Origin: Rhodoferax sp. TS-BS-61-7
Lineage (GTDB): Bacteria; Pseudomonadota; Gammaproteobacteria; Burkholderiales; Burkholderiaceae_C
Reading direction: 5' to 3'
DNA: 64,000 bases
NCBI RefSeq assembly: GCF_002943465.1
Contig: NZ_PTQY01000008.1
Coordinates: 62,001 to 126,000 of the forward strand
Shown here one piece after another: positions 16,684-24,800 of the stretch (position 1 is the first letter of the stretch; each line of letters opens with the position of its first letter). The position numbers and the translations under genes are program-made. The notes under the pieces were generated by a model that was not told where the DNA came from, searched no databases, and saw only the letters and a list, made by a program, of their open reading frames with translations.

Positions 16684-17865
16684 TCACAACCGGGTGCTCC
16701 ACTGCACCACCGGACGGCTAGGCTGCCAGCCGCGCATGCGCCCTAGCGGTGCCGCATGTGCCAGCTCGATGCGCAGCAGTTCGCCACCATGCAGTGCATG
16801 CAGCTGCAGCAGTGCCGACTCGGTTTCCAGCGTCACGGCATTGACCACTAAACGACAACCTTGCGGCACGACGGCTCGAAGTGCTTCGAACAGCGCCACA
16901 TCAAACCCGCCCCCCACAAACACCGCGTCGGGCTTGGGCAAGCTCTGCAGCGCCTGCAAGGCAGGCCCATGCACCACCGTCAAAGCTGCAGCCACGCCAA
17001 ATTGCTGTGCGTTGGCCTGGACATTGGTCACCCGTTCGGCATGCTGTTCCACGGCACTGGCCGTACCGCCGGCCAAGCACCACTCCACGGCAATCGAGCC
17101 GGAGCCCGCGCCGAGGTCCCACAAGTGTTCGCCCTGGCGTGGCGCCAGCGCCGCCAGCGTGAGGGCCCGCACGGGGGATTTGGTGATCTGCCCATCGTGG
17201 GCAAAGTCGGCGTCGGGCCGGCCGGGCGTGCGCGCCATGCCGGTCAAGCCCGCCACCTCGACCGCGATGGCCACCGGTGCCACGACGTCTGCAAAGTCGC
17301 AAGACCGTGCCGTGGCCTCGCGCACGCGCTCACGCGGGCCGCCCAGGGCTTCCATCACCCAGACGCGGGAGTCACCCGCGCCCTGCTCCGTCAGCCACTG
17401 CGCGTAATCCGCCACCGCCGGGCCATCGCGCAGCAGGCAGAGCAGCCGTTGGCCGCTATGCAGCGCCTGCCGGGTGGCAGCAAAGGGAGTGGCGTGCAGC
17501 CCAAAACAATGCGTGGTTTCCAGCGCCCAACCAAGCCGGGATGCGGCCCAGGTAAAGGTACTGGGTGCGGGAAACGCCTGCCACTCATGGGCATCCAGGT
17601 GCTTGGCCAGGCTGCCACCGGCACCAAACCAAAACGGATCACCCGAGGCCAACACGGCGACATGCTGGCCGCGCAGCGCCAGCACGGGCGCGATGTCAAA
17701 CGGCACGGGCCAGGCGATGCCGCGTTCCCCCGCCTGCGCCAAGGCCAAATGCCGGGGGCCACCGACCACATGCCGCGCGTTCGCCAGGGCCGAGCGGCTA
17801 CCATCCGACAGACCATGCAGCCCATCCTCCCCCATGCCAATGATTGAAAGCCAGGGTTCAGCCAT
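16684..17865 (-). CDS. cobL: Precorrin-6Y C5,15-methyltransferase (decarboxylating)
   Basis: 393-residue CbiE-CbiT fusion. The N-terminal half is a tetrapyrrole methylase (WLSIIGMGEDGLHGLS, VVGGPRHL, VLASGDPFWFGAG). The C-terminal half is a CbiT-type SAM methyltransferase with decarboxylase activity (LWDLGAGSGSIAVEW, DAVFVGGGFD). It turns precorrin-6B into precorrin-8X. The start MAEPWLSIIG at 17865 fits homologues; the frame extends further upstream without support. Its 5' end overlaps the 5' end of the divergent cobK by about 30 bp, which is unusual. Confidence 0.92.
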   Translation of the reverse strand: MAEPWLSIIGMGEDGLHGLSDGSRSALANARHVVGGPRHLALAQAGERGIAWPVPFDIAPVLALRGQHVAVLASGDPFWFGAGGSLAKHLDAHEWQAFPAPSTFTWAASRLGWALETTHCFGLHATPFAATRQALHSGQRLLCLLRDGPAVADYAQWLTEQGAGDSRVWVMEALGGPRERVREATARSCDFADVVAPVAIAVEVAGLTGMARTPGRPDADFAHDGQITKSPVRALTLAALAPRQGEHLWDLGAGSGSIAVEWCLAGGTASAVEQHAERVTNVQANAQQFGVAAALTVVHGPALQALQSLPKPDAVFVGGGFDVALFEALRAVVPQGCRLVVNAVTLETESALLQLHALHGGELLRIELAHAAPLGRMRGWQPSRPVVQWSTRL

Positions 17866-18631
17866 ACCGCGTGTTCTCGTGTTGGGGGGCACCACCGAAG
17901 CCAGCCGCCTGGCCCAGGCCTTGGCCGATGCACAGGTGGACGCCATTTTTTCCTACGCCGGCCGTACCGAATCGCCACTGCCGCAGCCGCTGCCCGTGCG
18001 GGTCGGCGGCTTTGGCGGGATGGACGGTTTGCGTACCTGGCTGCGGGAGCAGCGCATTAGCCATGTGGTGGACGCCACCCATCCCTTCGCCGCCCAGATG
18101 AGCCGCAACGCGGTGGATGCCTGTGCGGCGACTGGCATTCCGTTGCTGGCGCTGGAGCGTCCGGCCTGGCAGTCCCAAGTGGGCGACCATTGGCAGCAGG
18201 TGCCCGATATCGCGTCCGCCGCACAGGCTTTGCCCAAAGCGCCGTCCCGCATCTTTCTGGCGATTGGCCGACAGCACGTAGAGCCGTTTCTGGCCCGTTC
18301 GCCGCATTGGTTTTTGCTGCGGCTGGTGGATGCATCGCTGGCGTTGCCGCCCGAGCGCGGGCACATTGTTTTGGCCCGTGGCCCGTTTACCGTAGCCAAC
18401 GATACCGCCTTGCTGCAGCAGCACCGCATCACGCACATCGTGGCCAAAAACTCGGGCGGCAGCGGCGCTGAGTCCAAGCTCCACGCCGCCCGTGCCCTGG
18501 GCTTGCCCGTCATTTTGATCGACCGCCCCGCCATCCCGCCGCGCCCCACCGTGGCGCGCGTCGAGCAGGTGTTGCAGTGGATTGCGGGCCCTCATGGCAA
18601 CACCGGCGTGGCCACTGAACGCGGCGTGTAA
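17834..18631 (+). CDS. cobK: Precorrin-6A reductase
   Basis: About 265 residues, NADPH-dependent, converts precorrin-6A to 6B. Motifs are RVLVLGGTTEASRLAQAL, VVDATHPFAAQMSRNAV, RIFLAIGRQ and ITHIVAKNSGGSGAESKLHAA. Start at ATG 17834 or 17840. Both give a 10-12 residue extension before the fold and both overlap the divergent cobL start. The 3' end overlaps the convergent cobJ 3' end by 40 bp (18592-18631). The gene is therefore an antisense island inside a minus-strand cobalamin series, with no free space for its own promoter or terminator. Confidence 0.9.
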   Translation: MPMIESQGSAIPRVLVLGGTTEASRLAQALADAQVDAIFSYAGRTESPLPQPLPVRVGGFGGMDGLRTWLREQRISHVVDATHPFAAQMSRNAVDACAATGIPLLALERPAWQSQVGDHWQQVPDIASAAQALPKAPSRIFLAIGRQHVEPFLARSPHWFLLRLVDASLALPPERGHIVLARGPFTVANDTALLQQHRITHIVAKNSGGSGAESKLHAARALGLPVILIDRPAIPPRPTVARVEQVLQWIAGPHGNTGVATERGV

Positions 18632-19341
18632 ACAAAGCGGCCCACCTGCCGGGTCGCACTATTGCCCACGATGACCACAGTGCGCATGTCCGCCATATCG
18701 GCACGGGCCTGCGCCAGGGTGACGGTGGCAATGCGTTCCTCGGGTGTGCTCACCGCGCGGGCAAAGGTTATGAGTCGGTCCGGGCCGCACAGCTCCAACA
18801 ACACAGCGAGGATGCGCTCAAAGGTATGGGGGCGGCTGACGGAACGCGGGTTGTAAAACGCCATCGCGAAGTCGGCACCGGCCGCAGCGCGCACCCGGGC
18901 TTCGATCAGGCTGGCGGGCTTGAGGTTGTCGCTGAGGTTGATGGCACAAAAATCGTGACCCAGCGGCGCGCCGGCCTTGGCGGCGGCGGCCAGCATGGCG
19001 GTAATGCCGGGTAGGACGCGGATGTCTAGTGCCTGCCACTGCGCTTGGCCTTCCAGTGCCTCGAACACGGCAGCCGCCATGGCAAACACACCGGGATCGC
19101 CCGAGGACACCACCACCACCTTGCACCCCGCGGCCGCCATCTGCAACGCTGCACGCGCCCGGTCCATCTCCACCCGATTGTCCGACGCATGCAAGGTGAG
19201 CCCAGGCCGTGGCGCAACGCGGGCCACATAGGGGATGTAGCCCACGATATCGGTAGCCTCGGCCAGCGCAGCGCTGACCTCGGGAGTCACCAACTGCGCG
19301 TCACCAGGCCCCAAGCCGGCAATGCACAACCAGCCACTCAT
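18592..19341 (-). CDS. cobJ: Precorrin-3B C17-methyltransferase
   Basis: 249-residue methylase with ring-contraction function. It shows WLCIAGLGPGDAQLVTPEV, ADIVGY-like TDIVGYIPYV, VVVSSGDPGVFAMAAAVFEAL and GHDFCAINLSDNLKP. AFYNPRSVSRPHTFERIL and the late TVVIVGNS segment are also present. Start ATG at 19341 overlaps the cobI stop (ATGA); a longer frame to 19401 lies inside cobI. The last 40 bp overlap cobK on the other strand. Confidence 0.93.
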   Translation of the reverse strand: MSGWLCIAGLGPGDAQLVTPEVSAALAEATDIVGYIPYVARVAPRPGLTLHASDNRVEMDRARAALQMAAAGCKVVVVSSGDPGVFAMAAAVFEALEGQAQWQALDIRVLPGITAMLAAAAKAGAPLGHDFCAINLSDNLKPASLIEARVRAAAGADFAMAFYNPRSVSRPHTFERILAVLLELCGPDRLITFARAVSTPEERIATVTLAQARADMADMRTVVIVGNSATRQVGRFVYTPRSVATPVLP

Positions 19342-20069
19342 TCCTGCACCTCCGGGCGCCGGCCCTGGCCGTGCACCAGCACGATGGCGAAGTAAGGGCA
19401 ATCGTTGCCATCCACCTCCGCCAATGGCAGCACACGCTGGCCTGGCATGGTGCCGCGCTCCACCAACCAGGCCTGTTCTAACCGGCCCGTGGCTTGCAGC
19501 GCCCGGCGCACGCGGGGCAGGTTGCGCCCGGTCTTCATGATGACCAGCGCATCGGCGGACTGCATGTGCCGCTCCAGCTCCACCTCCGGCAAGGTGCCCA
19601 TGAGCACGGTCATGACATCGTCGCCCCAGGTGATGGGCGTTTGCGTGGCCGACCAGCAGCCCACCATGCCAGGGATACCCGGGATGACATCCACCTGGGC
19701 GCGCCCCTGCAGACGGGTGTACAGGTGCATGAAGGAACCGTAGAAAAACGGGTCGCCCTCACACAGCACCAGCACGTCCTGCGTTTGCGCCAACGCGGCC
19801 AGGCGGTTGGCCCAATCGTCGTAAAAGGTGGCCAGGCAGTGGATGTATTCCGGGCTGTCAAAGGGCAGCTCGGTGGTGACCGGGTACTCCATGGGGTATT
19901 CCACGGCGTGCGGTGCCAGCATGCCTTCCACAATGCGCCGGGCCTGGCCGGGGCGCCCTTTTTTGCGGAAGTAAGCCACATGGCCGGCACCGCGGATGGC
20001 GCGGTCCGAGCGCACGCTCATCAGATCGGGATCGCCAGGCCCCAGGCCGGCACAGACAATGCGGCCCAT
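19338..20069 (-). CDS. cobI: Precorrin-2 C20-methyltransferase
   Basis: 243-residue methylase. The N-terminus is GRIVCAGLGPGDPDLMSVRS. It also has AYFRKKGRPGQARRIV, the family-specific EYPVTTELPFDSPEY, VLVLCEGDPFFYGSFMHLY and VIPGIPGMVGCWSA. The ATG at 20069 shares one base with the cobH stop, which rules out the much longer upstream frame. The first committed step toward corrin occurs here. Confidence 0.94.
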   Translation of the reverse strand: MGRIVCAGLGPGDPDLMSVRSDRAIRGAGHVAYFRKKGRPGQARRIVEGMLAPHAVEYPMEYPVTTELPFDSPEYIHCLATFYDDWANRLAALAQTQDVLVLCEGDPFFYGSFMHLYTRLQGRAQVDVIPGIPGMVGCWSATQTPITWGDDVMTVLMGTLPEVELERHMQSADALVIMKTGRNLPRVRRALQATGRLEQAWLVERGTMPGQRVLPLAEVDGNDCPYFAIVLVHGQGRRPEVQE

Positions 20070-20701
20070 CAGATCTCCCTCCGGCTGGCCAGCGCGTTGA
20101 TGGCCGCCACCGTGATGGCCGAGCCGCCGAGCCGGCCGCTCACCACCATGGACGGCACCGGTGGCTCCGCCATCAGCGCGGCCTTGGATTCGGCCGCGCC
20201 GACAAAGCCGACTGGACAGGCAATGATGGCGGCGGGCCGTGGATAGTCGGGGTCTTGCAGCAAGTTCAGCAGGTGAAACAGCGCAGTGGGCGCATTGCCA
20301 ATGGCCACCACGGCACCGGCAAGGTGCGGGCGCCACAGCTCCACGGCGGCCGCGCTACGGGTGGTGCCCAGCGTCTGCGCCAACGCACGCACCTCGGGCT
20401 CCTGCAAGGTGCAGATCACCGCGTTGTCGGCAGGCAGGCGGCTGCGGGTAATACCTTCGCTCACCATGCGCACGTCACACAGAATGGGCGCACCGGCCTC
20501 CAGCGCGGCCCGGGTGGTCTGGGCCATGCCGGGGGTGAAGTGGATCTGCGACTCCAAGCCCACCATACCGGCTGCGTGCACCATGCGCACGGCGGCCATT
20601 TCTTCCACGGCGTCAAAGCGGCCCAGATCGGCCTCGGCGCGGATGATGGCAAAGGACTGCCGGTAGATGGCCTCGCCATCGGTTTCATAAAGGTGTCGCA
20701 T
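20069..20701 (-). CDS. cobH: Precorrin-8X methylmutase
   Basis: 210-residue enzyme moving a methyl from C-11 to C-12 to give hydrogenobyrinate. The catalytic histidine is H42 in VRMVHAAGMV, matching the known active-site His of CobH. Other family segments are ILCDVRMVSEGITRSRLP, VAIGNAPTALFHLL and IIACPVGFVGAAESK. The 5' end overlaps the cobG 3' end by 17 bp. Confidence 0.95.
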   Translation of the reverse strand: MRHLYETDGEAIYRQSFAIIRAEADLGRFDAVEEMAAVRMVHAAGMVGLESQIHFTPGMAQTTRAALEAGAPILCDVRMVSEGITRSRLPADNAVICTLQEPEVRALAQTLGTTRSAAAVELWRPHLAGAVVAIGNAPTALFHLLNLLQDPDYPRPAAIIACPVGFVGAAESKAALMAEPPVPSMVVSGRLGGSAITVAAINALASRREI

Positions 20702-21866
20702 GCGCTCGTTCTTGTAGCTGGATGGCCAGTGCCGCCGGGCTCAGCCCGGTTACGTCCGGGATAGCGGCGGCATTGCCATGGTGAATCAGGTTGTAACCCG
20801 TGGTGGTGACCACCACTGTCAGTGTTTGTGCGGGGTGGGCGCAGCCCTTGCTGCAACCCGACACGTGCAGCGTCTGGCCGGCGGGCAGGACGTCGGCCAG
20901 CTTGCGGGCCAGGGAGCGGGTAAGGCCCGCCGCCTGCCCGCAGCCCGGTGCACCGGTGCAGGCGCTGATGCGCAGTCGGGTGTCGTCGGTGCGGGTGATC
21001 AGCGCAGGCTGTGCCGGCAGGCTCTGCACGCCTTCCAGCAGCAAGCTGCGCCAGGGGGTGAGGCGCATCGGGGCCACGTCAGCCAGGGCGGCCAGCGTGG
21101 CCACGGGCAGTTGCCCAAACTCGAGCGCCACCAGATAACCCTGGGGCACGCGCCCTAATGGCGACTGGTAAGGGGCCACGAATGGCAGGGCTGTGGTGGC
21201 GAAGCGCGCAGGCAGGGCGTGGCTGGCCAGCAGTGCGGCCATACGCCGGCGGGGGCCCGTCAGCCCACCCGCCTGCACAAACCAATGCGCCAGGTCCATG
21301 GCCATGGCCACGGCCTGCCCTGCCCCCACCAGCGCGCCGGTGGCGCTGCCATCGGCATAGACCAACCAGTCAGCACCATGGCGCTCGATGCGAACATCGG
21401 CGGAGCCGGCGCGCAGCACGGGGGTCGTGCCACCGTCCAGCGCGAAGCCAAATTTGCCGGGCAACTCCGGGGCCTGCGGGCTGGCCAGCGCCTGGGCCAA
21501 GGCTTGGGCCATCTCGGTGCTGCCGTCGCCCACCTGCCAGAACGGCGCCAGCAGCAGGTTGCGGCGGGACTCCGTACGCACATTCGCGTCCACCAGGCCC
21601 AGTGCCTGCAGGCCGGCCAGGAGCGGCGGGTAGTCGGCCTCGGCAATGCCACGCAGCTGCAAATTGGCCCGACTGGTCAGCTCCACCGTGTGCAGCGCGT
21701 AGCGGGCTGCCAGCGCCGCAATGCCCGCTGCCTGCACCTGCGTGAGCCGCCCCAAGGGCGGCCGCACGCGCAGCACCCAGCCGTCCTCGGCCCGCATGGG
21801 CTGCAGTGCGCCGGGGCACCAGCCTTGGATGCGCGCAGGGGACGTGGATGGCAGTGCAGACGTCAT
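20685..21866 (-). CDS. cobG: Precorrin-3B synthase
   Basis: 393-residue monooxygenase related to sulfite/nitrite reductases, O2-dependent, carrying a 4Fe-4S centre. An N-terminal ferredoxin-like half-domain is visible (GWCPGALQPM, DGWVLRVRPPLG, ELTSRANLQLRG, SRRNLLLAPF). The cluster cysteines are in ISACTGAPGCGQA and VSGCSKGCAHP. CobG marks the aerobic route. The start is three bases after the hrpA stop on the same strand, so cobalamin genes may be transcribed by read-through from hrpA. I see no cobalamin riboswitch in front of it. Confidence 0.92.
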   Translation of the reverse strand: MTSALPSTSPARIQGWCPGALQPMRAEDGWVLRVRPPLGRLTQVQAAGIAALAARYALHTVELTSRANLQLRGIAEADYPPLLAGLQALGLVDANVRTESRRNLLLAPFWQVGDGSTEMAQALAQALASPQAPELPGKFGFALDGGTTPVLRAGSADVRIERHGADWLVYADGSATGALVGAGQAVAMAMDLAHWFVQAGGLTGPRRRMAALLASHALPARFATTALPFVAPYQSPLGRVPQGYLVALEFGQLPVATLAALADVAPMRLTPWRSLLLEGVQSLPAQPALITRTDDTRLRISACTGAPGCGQAAGLTRSLARKLADVLPAGQTLHVSGCSKGCAHPAQTLTVVVTTTGYNLIHHGNAAAIPDVTGLSPAALAIQLQERAHATPL

Positions 21867-21869
21867 GGC

Positions 21870-24800
21870 TTAGCCGATTTGTGCCCAGGCCTTGTCCAAG
21901 CGCTTCACGCTCACGGGCTGTGGCGTGCGCAGCTCTTGGGCAAAAAAGCTCACACGCAGCTCTTCCAGCAGCCAGCGGAATTCGGCCATGCGGTCGTCCA
22001 CGGCGCCCTTGCGCTCGGCCACCAGGCGCCAGTAGCGTTGCTCCTGTGGGCGCAGTTCGGTCAGGCGGGCCGTGTCACGCGCCGGGTCGGCACGGTACTT
22101 GTCCAGCCGCAGCGTGATGGCTTTCAGGTAGCGTGCTAGGTGCTGCAGCCGGTCCCACGGCGTTGCCTGCAAAAATTTCTTGGGGATCAGGCGGTTGAGC
22201 TGCTGTTGGGCATCCGCCGTTGCATCGGGAGCATTCTTGGTGTCCTTGATCTTGCGCGCCGCAGCGGCGTACTCCAGCAGGATCACGGCCGCCATGCGCG
22301 CCACTTCATTGGCAATCAAGGTCAGTCGCCCGCGCCCTTCGTCAATGCGGCGCTTGAAGGCAAATTCATCGGTCGGCAGTGGGTCCAGCAGGAAGGCGCG
22401 GTCCAGCGCCACGGCGATGATCTGCTCGCGCAGTTCCTCAATCGTTCCGCCGCCGCTACCGTTCTCGGCCTTGCCCACGTTCATGTAGGACACGGCCATT
22501 TTCTGCAGGTCAGGAATGTTCTTTTCCAGGTACTTCAGCGCGTCCTTGATCTGGATGGCGAACAGGCGGCGCAGGCCGGCGCGGTGTTTGGCGATCGCCA
22601 CTTCGGGCTCGTCAAACACCTCCACCGTCACTGCATCGCCCGCGTCAATCAGCGCGGGGAAGCCGATCAGCGTCTGTCCGCCCTTGCGGATTTCCAGCAG
22701 CTCGGGCAGCTCGCCGAAGGTCCAGGCGGTAAAGCGGCCGTCGAGGATGCTGGTCGCTATGTTTTTCATAGCTGGTTGCGCATGATTGGCGGGGGCTGGG
22801 GGCCGAAACGACTGAGCGTTCTGCTCCGTGTCCTCCGACCGCTGCGCGGTCTCCCCTTTGACCTGCGCAGAACGCCCAGTCGCCCCGGCCCCCGACGAAC
22901 CACTTTTTTCTTGGTTCTGCGCAAGCTTCAAGCTGGCCAACGCCTGAAACGCCCCCCGCGCTTGGCTGCCCAGCTCGGCCTTCAGTGCCCCGAGGTTGCG
23001 CCCCTGTCCCAGCTGGCGGCCATGTTCATCCACCACGCGGAAGTTCATGAAGAAGTGCGGGCTCAGCATGTCGACCTTGATGTCGGCCTTCACGATGTCC
23101 AGGCTGGTCGCGTCGCGCACCAGCTTCAGCACGGCCTCCACCAACCCGCCGGCGCCAAACTTCTCGGGCGCGTTCAGCGCCTCGGCAAACTTGCTGGCCG
23201 TGTCGGGCAGTGGCACCAGGCGGCTGCGGGGGCGCTGGTGCAGCGTCTTGAGCAAGGCCTGCACCTTGTCTTTCAGCATGCCCGGCACCAGCCATTCGCA
23301 GCGCTCGTCGTTCACCTGGTTCAGCACAAACAAGGGCATCGTCACCGTCAGGCCGTCACGCGCATCGCCGGGTTCGTGCAGGTAGGTCGCTGCGCAGTCC
23401 ACGCCGCCCAGGCGGATCGTCTTGGGGAAAGACGCGGTGGTGATGCCTGCGGCCTCATGGCGCATCAGCTCTTCGCGGGTCAGCTTCAGCAGGTCGGGCT
23501 GCTTCTTCACCTCTTCGCGGTACCAGCGCTCAAAGCTGTAGCCGCTACACACATCGGCCGGCAGCTGCTGGTCGTAGAAGGCGTAGATCAGCTCGTCATC
23601 CACCAGCACGTCCTGGCGGCGCGCCTTGTGTTCCAGGTCTTCTACCTGCTTGATGAGCTTCTGGTTAGCCGCCAGAAACGGCAGTGTGGTCTCCCACTCC
23701 TTGCCCACCAGCGCTTCGCGGATAAAGATTTCGCGCGCGCCGTGCAGGTCCACGCGGCCATAATTCACCTTGCGCCCGCTGTAGACCACGATGCCATACA
23801 ACGTGGCCCGCTCCAACGCGACCACCTCGGCTGCTTTCTTTTCCCAATGCGGATCCAGCAGCTGTTTCTTCAGCAAATGCCCGCCCACGTTTTCCAGCCA
23901 CTGTGGTTCGATATGCGCGATGCCGCGGCCAAACAGGCGCGTGGTTTCCACCAGCTCGCTTGCCACGATCCACTTGCCGGGCTTCTTGGTCAGGTGCGCG
24001 CCCGGGTGGGCGAAGAACTTGATGCTGCGCGCCCCCAGGTACTCGCCGTTTTGGCCCTCTTCCAGCTTGCAGCCGATATTGCCCAGCAGGCCCGACAGCA
24101 TGGACAGGTGCAGCTGCTCGTAGCTAGCCGGCTTGGTGTTCAGGCGCCACTTGTGCTCCGCCACTACCGTATGCAACTGTGAATAGATGTCCTTCCACTC
24201 CCGCACACGGCGGATGTTGACGAAGTTCTGCCGCAGCAGTTGCTCATATTGGCGGTTAGACAACTTGTGTGACGCCGCATGCACCCCGGAGGGCGCTGTG
24301 GCCCGGGGTGCGCCGGGTGACGAAATTGAGCTACGCGACGAGGAGCCCGGCGTATCCCGGGTAGCAGCGCCCGTAGCGCCGGAGGCGGAGTCCTGCCCTC
24401 CCCGTGCGTCGTGAATCCACTTCCACAGCTTCAGGTAGCCGGTGAACTCACTCTTGTCATCGTCAAACTTCACATGCGCCGCGTCCGCCTGCTGCTGCGC
24501 CTCCATGGGCCGGTCGCGCACATCCTGCACGCTCAGCGCCGACGCAATCACCAACGCTTCGTCCAGCGCCTCACGTGAACGGGCCTCCAGCAGCATGCGA
24601 CCTACGCGCGGGTCCAGCGGCAGGCGGCTCAGTTCCTGCCCCAGCGGCGTCAGCTCATTGCCATCGTCCACCGCGCCCAGCTCATTGAGCAACTGGTAGC
24701 CATCGGCAATGGCTCGCCCGCTGGGTCGCTCCAGGAATGGAAAGTCTTCGACGATGCCCAGATGCAGCGACTTCATGCGCAGGATGACGCCCGCCAGGGA

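Noticed and set aside
22140..24182. 680-codon open frame opposite hrpA
   Set aside because: Shadow of the helicase frame. No family resemblance in its translation, and the hrpA frame carries all helicase motifs.
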